Origin: Rhodobacterales bacterium 52_120_T64
GTDB lineage: Bacteria; Pseudomonadota; Alphaproteobacteria; Rhodobacterales; Rhodobacteraceae
Direction of reading: 5' to 3'
DNA length: 64,000 nt
Assembly (NCBI GenBank): GCA_002162875.1
Contig: MABA01000004.1
Location: forward strand, 1 to 64,000
Position numbers and translations under genes: made by a program
Notes under the pieces: model-generated
The model's input: the letters and a program-made list of their open reading frames with translations, nothing else
What the model was told of the DNA's origin: nothing
Database searches by the model: none
Shown: positions 9,869 through 20,143 of the stretch, piece after piece
Layout: each line of letters starts with the position of its first letter
How positions within the stretch are numbered: position 1 is the stretch's first letter

Positions 9869-10630
9869 ATGCCACAAAACTTTCGACAAACAGAAATACT
9901 CGATATTGCTCGATACGAAAAAAAGGTTGTTGTCGAGGAACTGGCCGAGAGATTAGGGGTAACCGTCCAGACAATCAGACGAGATTTGTCGGACTTAACC
10001 GATGAGGGCAAACTTGAGCGCGTTCATGGCGGAGCGATATTGCCATCAACGGTATCAAATATCGGATACGAAGATCGACAAAGCCTTAATGAAGGTGCGA
10101 AAGTTGATATTGCTAAGAGATGCGCACGGGAAATTCCCGACAACTCTTCGCTCTTCATGAACATTGGTACCAGCACCGAGGCCGTAGCCCGCGAGTTGTT
10201 AAAGCACAACAATCTGACCGTTATCACAAATAACATGAATGTCGCCAACATTCTGGTCGCCAACGAAAGCTGCGATATCAAAGTTGCCGGTGGAACCCTG
10301 CGACGATCAGATGGAGGCCTAATTGGCGATCTAACGATTCAAGTAATTGAACAGTTCAAAGTTGATTTTGCCGTTATCGGAACATCGTCAATGGATCACG
10401 ATGGTGATCTTCTAGACTTTGACCTCCAAGAGGTTAGGGTCAGCAAAGCTATAATCAAACAAGCACGCAAAACCTATCTAGTTACCGATGCATCCAAGTT
10501 AAAACGAAACGCACCGGTAAGGATTGCTTCGCTAAGCGAAATCGATGCCATTTTTACAGATAAACTACCCTCCGATTTGCGGATGAAGTGTGAAGCGTGG
10601 GACACGAAGGTGTACGAAACGTCGAAATAG
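9869..10630 (+). CDS. glpR: DeoR-family glycerol regulon repressor
   Basis: Cytosolic transcription factor of 253 residues with an N-terminal winged helix-turn-helix. VVVEELAERLGVTVQTIRRDLSDL at residues about 21-44 contains the DeoR recognition helix. A C-terminal DeoRC sugar-phosphate sensor domain includes NIGTSTEAVAREL and VITNNMNVANIL. Glycerol 3-phosphate is the expected inducer. It is divergent from glpD and the glycerol transporter operon. A clear paralogue (50979-51746) is elsewhere in the window. Family is certain; the ligand is inferred from context. Confidence 0.92.
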   Translation: MPQNFRQTEILDIARYEKKVVVEELAERLGVTVQTIRRDLSDLTDEGKLERVHGGAILPSTVSNIGYEDRQSLNEGAKVDIAKRCAREIPDNSSLFMNIGTSTEAVARELLKHNNLTVITNNMNVANILVANESCDIKVAGGTLRRSDGGLIGDLTIQVIEQFKVDFAVIGTSSMDHDGDLLDFDLQEVRVSKAIIKQARKTYLVTDASKLKRNAPVRIASLSEIDAIFTDKLPSDLRMKCEAWDTKVYETSK

Positions 10631-10912
10631 GAACTTCCGATAATCGCTGTCAGAAACTACTGCGCGGGACTATTGGGAAAACTCCAGCGAGATTTGAGCG
10701 GATAGTATTTAACTAAATGATTTGACGCTAGTTCAGGCACTTAGGCAGCTTTATCCGCTAAGCAGCCATCAAAGCCGATTCCATCTTCTCAAACATCATC
10801 CTCGGGGCTTTCAAACAGTTGTGGTTGGCATTGTGAAACATACAGTGTGACAACTACAACAGGCGTTGTTCGATGGTTTTCAAATGGGCTGTGTCGGTCA
10901 TGCTGCTCTCCA

Positions 10913-11352
10913 TTACTCAGTGGCGACCTGCACAATGTTTGGTAGGGACTGTTCAAGATCGGCAAGGATGTCTTCGACCTCCTCAAGACCTACAGAAAGG
11001 CGGATTAACCCGTCGCTGATACCGTGTTCGGCGCGTTCTTCGGGGGTGTAGGTTGAATGGGTCATCGACGCGGGGTGTTGAATCAACGTTTCAGCATCCC
11101 CCAGCGATACCGCCCGCTGGATCATGTTCAGGCGATTCATCATCGCGCGCCCTTCGACAATTCCACCGTCCAGTTCAAATGCGATCATTGCGCCAGCTTG
11201 ATCCATCTGCTGCTTCGAAGTTTCATGCTGACAGAAACTTTCAAGGCCCGGAAAAAAGACCGAGCCGATGGGCGGATGAGCTTCTAGCCATCGGGCTACA
11301 ATCATAGCGGACGCACAATGCCGGTCCATTCGCAAAATCAGCGTTTTTAACC
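10913..11352 (-). pseudogene. C-terminal fragment of methionine gamma-lyase / Cys-Met metabolism PLP enzyme
   Basis: The 140 codons encode only the C-terminal small domain of a trans-sulfuration-family PLP enzyme. Recognisable parts are MRMDRHCASAM, the end of the active-site strand ASMTHSTYTPEERAEHGISDG, and DGLIRLSVGLEEVEDILADL. Homology-like sequence can be read a few codons upstream of the first ATG (GLKTLILRMDR), to about 11352, and then stops. Intact enzymes have about 390-400 residues, so some 250 N-terminal residues with the PLP lysine are missing. No promoter or ribosome site is evident. I read it as a deletion remnant. Confidence 0.85.
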
Positions 11353-11521
11353 CTGTGGGACTGTCTTGACGACGACCGAGCAGGGAATCCCGATTTATGT
11401 CTACGGCTCTGACGTAGACGAACCCCCTTTCAAACGACGATTAGCAAATCCTGATGAGGTGAACGAGATCGCCGCTGTGCTGGCGGATTTACTTAAGTCC
11501 TATCGGTCTTCAGGTTATTAA
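11351..11521 (+). pseudogene. Truncated 3' end of an unidentified gene
   Basis: Immediately where the methionine gamma-lyase fragment ends, a plus-strand frame reads about 56 residues to a TAA at 11519-11521, with a protein-like composition (TEQGIPIYVYGSDVDEPPF then EIAAVLADLLKSYRSSGY). It has no start codon with a ribosome site, because the frame is preceded by a stop at 11348. It looks like the C-terminus of a truncated gene brought next to the other fragment by a deletion. I do not recognise the family. Confidence 0.4.
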
Positions 11522-11704
11522 GCGGATATCTTGCGCTGCTATATAAGTGCTTAAAGGTAATGTTCGCCGATCAAGTCACACTGTTCAACTCAACACTAGA
11601 AGCTCCACAACGGCGCCTCGCTCACCAACACAAACATTCCGCGACAAATCCCATCATAACCGCTTGACGATTCCATCAGCCTCCCATAAATACGCCTTCG
11701 GTAC

Positions 11705-11781
11705 GGCGGGGTAGCTCAGGTGGTTAGAGCAGCGGAATCATAATCCGCGTGTCGGGGGTTCAAGTCCCTCTCCCGCTACCA
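11705..11781 (+). tRNA. tRNA-Met (anticodon CAU)
   Basis: A complete 77-nt cloverleaf. The acceptor stem is GGCGGGG with TCCCGCT (wobble pairs at both ends). The D arm is GCTC/GAGC, the anticodon stem GCGGA/TCCGC with loop ATCATAA giving CAU, and the T arm GGGGG/CCCTC with loop TTCAAGT. The discriminator is A, with an encoded CCA at 11779-11781. The loop and acceptor resemble elongator tRNA-Met of alphaproteobacteria rather than tRNA-Ile2 or initiator. A decayed integrase begins 67 bp downstream, so this gene was probably the integration site of an element. Confidence 0.93.
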
Positions 11782-11848
11782 TTTCATTCTAAATCAATGA
11801 CTTAGACCACAGGAAATCAGGTGCGACACAAAGTGGAGCACAAAGCCC

Positions 11849-12399
11849 ATGAAATTGACGGCCTATCTAAGTCCTTCTCGCCACGGGATTTTCTATTTCC
11901 GCTGGCCCATTCCTCGGTTTGAAGACCATAAACGCCAGCCAATCAGAATATCCTTGCGCACTCGTTGCCCAAATATGGCTGGCGATCTCGCTCGCTATCT
12001 TGCATCGTGCGGGCGATTGATGCGGGATGACGGTGATTTGACAAAATTAAGGCAAGATAAAATAAGGGAGTTGGTTCAAGCTTACTTTCAAGCATCAACT
12101 GATGCAATATCGCGGGTGGTTAAAATATCGCAGCCAATCGCCAAATGCACTAGAGGACGCTCGTCGTGAAGTGTTGGATCTTGATTGTATGGTTGATCTT
12201 AAATCAGTCAACCCAACGCAGCTTCCCGTCGCCCGCTACAAACGAAAATCAGATACGCGCCTACCTTAGTATTTTGCTTGAATACATTGAACCAGATCGG
12301 CCTCTGATCTCTACCACCAAACAAGATGCCAGCGGAGTAAAGAAGATATTGCAAGTATTGCCAGCTAATCGGAACACCAAACCTTCTGTCCTTTCTTGA
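11849..12399 (+). pseudogene. Frameshifted tyrosine integrase remnant downstream of tRNA-Met
   Basis: The first 80 or so codons read like the N-terminal arm and SAM-like domain of a phage-type tyrosine integrase (LTAYLSPSRHGIFYFRWPIP, then GDLARYLASCGRLM). At about 12086-12090 the reading moves to another frame, which continues QLMQYRGWLKYRSQSPNAL and ends at TAG 12267. A third frame then supplies KKILQVLPANRNTKP, a segment seen in such integrases, and stops at 12399. The catalytic R-H-R-Y domain is not found. At least two frameshifts and a lost C-terminus make it non-functional. It marks an old integration event. Confidence 0.75.
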
Positions 12400-13175
12400 T
12401 CCAACGGGATCGGAGCACTGACGTCGAGTGCGATCCTTGATTGCTGAGAGCATAAATGGCTGAGGAATGCTTTTGGCTAGCGATGCATGTAAAACGCTAT
12501 ACAGACCTGGGGCGCTGTCCCGAAGATATGAGCCTGGTTAACAGCAATCTCGGAATCGCGAAAATCAATTAGCCGAGCCGGGCACGCGCATTGGCTGATA
12601 CCGCCCGCGCTCAAGCGATGGATGCACAGGAAGTGATCGAAATCTAACCTCTGAAGCAATGGGGCTCGAAATCCCACACAGCCTGCCTCAGGAGGATCAC
12701 AAGCAGTTTCGGCACTCACACGCTCTGCAAAGTCGTCAGAGCATCAAACAGACTGTGCAGAAAAGCATGAACTGGATGAGTGATAAAAGCCTCTAGACCA
12801 AAGAAATAGGACCACCCTAAATATCTCGCTAGGAAAGCGGACGTTGGCGTAACTCGAAAAACTTCCTACTTCGGGTGAGTATAGGACCTCGTTTGCGGTT
12901 AGATCTGGATTGGTGTCCTGGCGGGTTGCATTCGTTGATTGGCAGTCTGCTATATTCCAACAGCGTGCTTCTTGATAAATCCTCGGATTTGGACACATTT
13001 TCAACGTAGAATTTGCGCCTAGGAAATTGGAAATTCGGCTGATCGCGACCCCGACTTTCACGGATACAATAAATCATAATATACATCCATCAGCGATAAC
13101 GGCGCGTCACATTTCTGAAGTTTGCTGATTGTGTTTAAAGAGTAAGTTTTAGATATGCTTGAAAATGGTAAGGAA
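12400..13175. other. Gene-free decayed stretch
   Basis: About 775 bases contain only short overlapping open frames with no consistent protein-like composition, ribosome site or recognisable motif. Given the broken integrase before it, this is probably degraded mobile-element DNA. I looked for a second copy of the tRNA 3' end (TTCAAGTCCCTC) that would mark the far attachment site and did not see one. Confidence 0.5.
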
Positions 13176-13205
13176 ATCTGGGGCGGCCATCGGCACGCCC
13201 CAGAT
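13176..13205 (-). terminator. katG terminator
   Basis: A perfect 10-bp stem (ATCTGGGGCG at 13176-13185 with CGCCCCAGAT at 13196-13205) has a 10-nt loop and is followed on the minus strand by TTTCCTTACC. It lies 19 bp beyond the katG stop and is a plausible intrinsic terminator with a weak T-run. Confidence 0.7.
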
Positions 13206-13223
13206 CATTTATTGTCTGGGGAC

Positions 13224-15419
<2,196 letters not shown>

Positions 15420-15496
15420 CTAATTTTTTACGTAAAGATCTGGGGACGAGTATCGTTTCATTTCGTCTGAAAAAAGCTACTTCATAAATTCGATAA

Positions 15497-15513
15497 GATA
15501 AAGTTGCATTATC
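15497..15513. promoter_or_regulatory. Inverted repeat, possible OxyR site
   Basis: A perfect GATAA-N7-TTATC repeat lies 24 bp upstream of the oxyR start, in the katG/oxyR intergenic region. Its size and dyad symmetry fit LysR-type binding sites. OxyR autoregulation and katG activation from here are inferred. Confidence 0.5.
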
Positions 15514-15537
15514 TAATGGTTGCGATAGGTACTGCTT

Positions 15538-16419
15538 ATGGCAAATATTAGTATAAAACACCTTCGTTACTTTGAGGCCCTTGCTCGCCTGAGACATTTT
15601 GGTCGGGCGGCAGAAGACTGTGCAATTTCTCAACCAGCGTTGTCAGTTCAAATCAAAGACTTGGAGGCCATGCTTGGAGCTCCTTTAGTGGAGCGCAATC
15701 CCAAGGGTGTTCGCGTCACTGGGCTAGGAGAAGAAGTCGCGCAAAGAGCACGGGACATCCTGCGGTCGGTTGAAGAACTGGGAGATCTGGCTCGTGCCTC
15801 CCACAATCCTCTAATTGGGCGTCTGCGTATCGGTGTCATTCCCACCATCGCGCCATATTTTTTACCTGCCGTGATCCGCACCCTTAATGCAGAATACCCC
15901 GGGCTGGATATTCGCCCGCGCGAGGCGGTAACGCAACGTCTGATCCGTGATCTTCTAGATGCCAAATTGGACGCAGCCATCGTTGCATTGCCCGTGTCCG
16001 AACCCCATCTCCACGAAGAGCCATTGTTTGACGAAGAATTTGTTTTGGTTCGCCCTTTGAGCGATGCACACAAGCCGGTGCCGAGTGCGGATATGCTGCG
16101 GGATATGCGATTACTGCTGCTCGAAGAGGGGCACTGTTTTCGCGATCAGGCGCTATCATTTTGCAACATTTCCGCTACGATCCCGCGTGACTTAATGGAG
16201 GGCAGCTCGCTTTCGACGTTGGTCCAGATGGTCGGTGCGGGGATTGGCATCACGTTGATCCCTGACATGGCCATTGCAATCGACACCCAATCCGCACCGG
16301 TTTGTGTTGCACGCCTTCCAAACCCACGCCCAACACGTTCCATCGGTATGGTGTGGCGAAAAAGCAGTCCCTTGTCGGAGCGTCTAATGTATTTGTCCAA
16401 AATCGTTCGCGAAATTTAG
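15538..16419 (+). CDS. oxyR: Hydrogen-peroxide-responsive LysR regulator OxyR
   Basis: LysR-type activator of 293 residues. The N-terminal helix-turn-helix is RHFGRAAEDCAISQPALSVQIKDLE (residues about 18-42). The substrate-like domain carries the OxyR redox pair in GHCFRDQALSFCNI near residues 200-211, with the same spacing as the disulfide-forming cysteines of the E. coli protein. It sits divergently beside katG, its expected target. An N-terminal cysteine in the HTH region is additional. Assignment as OxyR rests on both the cysteines and the neighbour. Confidence 0.95.
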   Translation: MANISIKHLRYFEALARLRHFGRAAEDCAISQPALSVQIKDLEAMLGAPLVERNPKGVRVTGLGEEVAQRARDILRSVEELGDLARASHNPLIGRLRIGVIPTIAPYFLPAVIRTLNAEYPGLDIRPREAVTQRLIRDLLDAKLDAAIVALPVSEPHLHEEPLFDEEFVLVRPLSDAHKPVPSADMLRDMRLLLLEEGHCFRDQALSFCNISATIPRDLMEGSSLSTLVQMVGAGIGITLIPDMAIAIDTQSAPVCVARLPNPRPTRSIGMVWRKSSPLSERLMYLSKIVREI

Positions 16420-16898
16420 TCATTTGATGACCCGCGTTTCTGTTCTCGCTTAGAAAGTTGTATGACCAGTTCTGACCGATAGCAGGCACGGTCATGCAGG
16501 GTGGGAGTCCGTCATTCGCTATGGATGCGAAGCAATAATAGTAGATTCAACAAAGAGGAATTCGTTTCAGTTGTAAGGGGCGCGATCAAACTTTGAAAAG
16601 TGCAAACAAATGTCGCGCAATATTTGCCAAAGTTGTGCGCTGCCGCTTAAAAAGGATCCCGGTTGGTGGGTTGGAACTAGACGGTACACACAGTGTAACG
16701 TATTGTTCGTTGTGCTGCGATAATGGCGTATTCCTTCAACCGGACATTAAGTTATCGAGCTGCAACATCTCGTAATACATGCGCTACAGCGCCAAGGTTG
16801 GCCAAAGATTGCAGCGTGGGTGGTAACCCGGCGAATTCCAAAACCGGATCGACGGAATGGCAACCCTTAAACCGGACAACAGTCTCTGCCCAAGTGTA
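16420..16898. other. Gene-free stretch between oxyR and the hybrid kinase
   Basis: 479 bases beyond the ends of two convergent genes. Short open frames have no ribosome site and no recognisable composition. I see no convincing hairpin terminator, RNA gene or repeat. Confidence 0.4.
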
Positions 16899-19800
16899 TC
16901 ATCCCTTACTAGGGAGGAGGGCGCAGACTTCGTTGAGAACATGCTCGATGTTGCTGTCGTCCTTCGAGTAAAGCTCTTTGACCCAGCCATCGAGTCGATT
17001 GCGATCATCATCTGTCAAGGTCTTGGCGGTTAGAACGATTACCGGAATTTCATGCCACGCAGGGTTTTCCCGATATTGTTCGATGAATTCGAAGCCGTCC
17101 ATTTCGGGCATCATCAAGTCCAGTAATATTAGGGCGGGCTTGATTTTCGCAAGTTTCTCCAACCCAACAAGGCCATTCTCGGCTTCAATGGGCAGAGCAC
17201 CTTCACGCTTCAAGTATCTGCTCATTGCATCACGGGTATCGGCGTCGTCCTCCACAACCAATACCGTCCGGTTGGTATTATCACCCAGAAACCGCTTAAG
17301 GACTTTCGCCAACTGTTTTCGATCAACCGGTTTTGACAAATACTCGGAAGCGCCGAGCGAGAAGCCGAGAGGCCGATCCTCGACAATGGAAACCATCACA
17401 ACGGGTATATGCGCCGTTGTCGAATTGGACTTCAACCGCGACAACACTTTCCAGCCATCTGTTTGAGGCATAATCACATCGAGTGTGATCGCATCCGGCA
17501 GCAGTTCTTCAGCCATTGTCAAACCTTCTTCGCCGCCCGGGGCAAGAGCGGTTCGATAGCCTGCAGTTGTTAGATTGCGCCGTAATAAATCCCTTACATT
17601 TCGATCATCATCAATAACCAAAATCAGCGGCGCGTCATCGGAAACTTCTACCTCGGCAAAATCATAATCCTCAGCGTCGACGTATCGGCAATCCGCTAGG
17701 ATACTCATTGAGAAAACCGTACCTTTGCCAATTTCGCTGGTTACTTTTATATCGCCACCCATTTTTCGGCTAAATTCTCGTGTGATGGTCAAACCTAGAC
17801 CTGTTCCCCCGAACTCCTTCGACGTTGATGAATCTGCTTGCGTAAACGGATCGAATATTTTGGCGAGCTGTGTCTCGGTCATTCCAATTCCCTGATCTTC
17901 GATATGGAATTCAATTTGCTTACCATTGGACGACTCAGCACTGCACACGCGAATTTTTATATTGCTATCCTTCGAGAATTTGGCTGCATTCGAAAGTAGG
18001 TTGAACAGGTTTTGACGCAGTTTTGTCATGTCGGAGTGAATGGCGCCAATGTCATCAGCTTGCTCAATCACCAGTTTGTTGTTGTTACTTGCGATGAGTG
18101 GCTGAATTGTATCCGCTACATCCTTCAGCAGAGAACTTACCTCGATTTCCTCGACGAACAGTTCGATTTTTCCGATTTCGATTTTCGAAAGGTCTAGAAT
18201 GTCATTTATCAAACCCAGCAAGTGCTTCCCCGCTTTTGAGATCTTCTCCAAGTCCGGCACATATTCTTCGTTCTCGTCATCCTGTGCATCATCGATCAAT
18301 AGCTCGGAGTAGCCGATAATGGCGTTCAGCGGAGTACGCAGCTCGTGACTCATGTTGGCCAGAAATTGCGACTTTGCGCTATTGGCTTTAACGGCCTCGT
18401 CTCTGGCCGCTCCGAGTTCCTCAACCAGCGTATCCAGTTCCGCTTCATGTTCCTTGGATTCTGTAATATTAGTGAATACAGAAACTGTCCCGCCGTCACT
18501 GGTATCAAAACCTTCCGATTTCATCCATTTACCATCGGGCATGCGGTCGCTAGAGCTTCTGACTTTGTGAGTTGCACGCTTTTTCAAGATACGCTGAATG
18601 CGTGCCTCTTGCTCATCCAGTGGCATATCTGGCAGCATCACCGGTGACGACTGTCTGAGAATATCCTCAAAGGAGATTCCGATGGCTGGTTCCAATCCAC
18701 CAGACCATGAACGATAAAGTTCAACATAGCGTTTATTGAAGAGTACAATCCGATCGTCCTTGTCAAAAAGACAAATGCTCTGCCCCATAACCCCCAGTGC
18801 ATCGATCAGGCGGGCATGTGAAGTGGCGGCTTCCTCCTTACTTTCCGAAAGAAATCTTTCTGCGCGTTTTCGCTCGGCCACAGATCCAAGAAGCGTGCCG
18901 ACATGCCCTAAAGTTTTTATCAGCTCAACATCGGGGTCAGCTCGTGTTGCCGAGAAGAACTCAAGCACACCTATAACTTTTTCGTCTAGCACTACTGGAA
19001 AAGCCATGCCGGAAATCAATCCTGCACTTTTGGTAAACTCTGAGCGCCGGAAGCGGTCATCTTGCGAGAGGTCTTCGGACCAAGCTGCTTGCCCTCGGTT
19101 TAGAACGCGTCCGGGTAAGCCGTCCGGCGAACTGAAACGCAATCCTTCAGTGGCACTTCGTAAGTCCGAGACGTCCGAATTCGTTTCAACATGCCAGATA
19201 CCCGTGGGGTTTAATCGCAATGCTCCATCGTTTTCCTCAACGACATAGGCGTGACCGGCGGCCCAGTTGGTATATGTACATATTTCGTGCAGGGCGGTTT
19301 GCAAAGCCACTTCGAAACTTTCTGCATTGTTTGATGATAGAACAATATTTTGAAGGAGTTTGACCGAAGCGGTCCGGTCAGCAATGCGTTGTTCCAAGTG
19401 ATCATTTGCACTAACTAATTCTTCCTGTGCCTCTCTCTCGGCCGTTATTTCGCGACCGTAAACGTTCAGATAATTCTCGTTAGTTATGGGGACGACACTG
19501 AAAAGATAGGTCTCTCCATTAGTGTCCAATGTGGCTTGGCGAATAACGCCTGCCTGTCGCGCATCGACCACTGTCTGAAGTAGCTCGCGATTCAAAAAAT
19601 CCAGTGTGCTATTTCCGTATATCTCGGTAAGGTTTCTTGCGGCATCATTTGCAAACAGGATGCCGCCATCAAGTTTTACTCGCAAAATGGGGTTAGGGTT
19701 TTCGTCTGGAAACTTGGCTAAATCGGCAAGTTGCTTTTCGGAAAGGCGCGATTGTGTGATATCTCGTCCGTAGACATTCACATAATTCTGACCTGGAACT

Positions 19801-20084
19801 GGCGTAATGAAATTGACGAAAACTTTATCGCCGGATACAAATTCCATGCTGACTTCATTGTCAGACTTGAAGCAATCGACAGCTTTCTTGGTGATTTCTT
19901 TGGCCAGCTTTCGGGTTTTTGGGTCAAGCCAACCGTCCAAGGTGTCGCAAAAAGCGTTCGCGTAAAGCGTCTCACCGTTTGAGCCTACGCGCATGACGGG
20001 GTGTGGTGCTTCGTCTGATAGGCGCGCAGAATTTGGATTCGCCACTACCGTCGTTTCGTTGCCAGTTTTACCCTTGGTTACCAT
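16899..20084 (-). CDS. Cytosolic PAS-PAS-GAF-PAS hybrid histidine kinase with two receivers
   Basis: A 1061-residue sensor kinase without membrane segments. Domains in order: PAS about 25-110, PAS about 120-220, GAF about 250-400, a PAS with SICLFDKDDRIVLFNKRY about 420-540, and HisKA with FLANMSHELRTPLNAIIGYSEL (phospho-acceptor His) about 560-640. The HATPase about 680-800 has N box NLLSNAAKF and G boxes DQGIGM and GGTGLGL. Receiver 1 (LVIDDDRNVR, TLDVIMP, YLSKP) is at about 815-930. Receiver 2 (VVEDDADTR, LLDLMMPEMDG) is at about 940-1055, but its conserved lysine position reads LYSKDDS, a slight divergence. It lies 59 bp downstream of the ferritin-like/CDGSH gene on the same strand, so the two are probably co-transcribed. 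It may feed the separate receiver proteins encoded at 24-26 kb. The signal is unknown. Confidence 0.92.
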   Translation of the reverse strand: MVTKGKTGNETTVVANPNSARLSDEAPHPVMRVGSNGETLYANAFCDTLDGWLDPKTRKLAKEITKKAVDCFKSDNEVSMEFVSGDKVFVNFITPVPGQNYVNVYGRDITQSRLSEKQLADLAKFPDENPNPILRVKLDGGILFANDAARNLTEIYGNSTLDFLNRELLQTVVDARQAGVIRQATLDTNGETYLFSVVPITNENYLNVYGREITAEREAQEELVSANDHLEQRIADRTASVKLLQNIVLSSNNAESFEVALQTALHEICTYTNWAAGHAYVVEENDGALRLNPTGIWHVETNSDVSDLRSATEGLRFSSPDGLPGRVLNRGQAAWSEDLSQDDRFRRSEFTKSAGLISGMAFPVVLDEKVIGVLEFFSATRADPDVELIKTLGHVGTLLGSVAERKRAERFLSESKEEAATSHARLIDALGVMGQSICLFDKDDRIVLFNKRYVELYRSWSGGLEPAIGISFEDILRQSSPVMLPDMPLDEQEARIQRILKKRATHKVRSSSDRMPDGKWMKSEGFDTSDGGTVSVFTNITESKEHEAELDTLVEELGAARDEAVKANSAKSQFLANMSHELRTPLNAIIGYSELLIDDAQDDENEEYVPDLEKISKAGKHLLGLINDILDLSKIEIGKIELFVEEIEVSSLLKDVADTIQPLIASNNNKLVIEQADDIGAIHSDMTKLRQNLFNLLSNAAKFSKDSNIKIRVCSAESSNGKQIEFHIEDQGIGMTETQLAKIFDPFTQADSSTSKEFGGTGLGLTITREFSRKMGGDIKVTSEIGKGTVFSMSILADCRYVDAEDYDFAEVEVSDDAPLILVIDDDRNVRDLLRRNLTTAGYRTALAPGGEEGLTMAEELLPDAITLDVIMPQTDGWKVLSRLKSNSTTAHIPVVMVSIVEDRPLGFSLGASEYLSKPVDRKQLAKVLKRFLGDNTNRTVLVVEDDADTRDAMSRYLKREGALPIEAENGLVGLEKLAKIKPALILLDLMMPEMDGFEFIEQYRENPAWHEIPVIVLTAKTLTDDDRNRLDGWVKELYSKDDSNIEHVLNEVCALLPSKG

Positions 20085-20143
20085 CGTTAAATCCCTTCGG
20101 AATTGCGAGAGTTGATACCGCCAAATTTGTTGAAATTGATTAG

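Noticed and set aside
11782-13175. Duplicate of the tRNA-Met 3' end as the far attachment site
   Set aside because: No second copy of the T-arm/acceptor sequence was seen, so element ends cannot be set.
16723-16971. 82-codon open frame in the gap after oxyR
   Set aside because: It runs into the opposite end of the hybrid kinase gene and has no motif or ribosome site.
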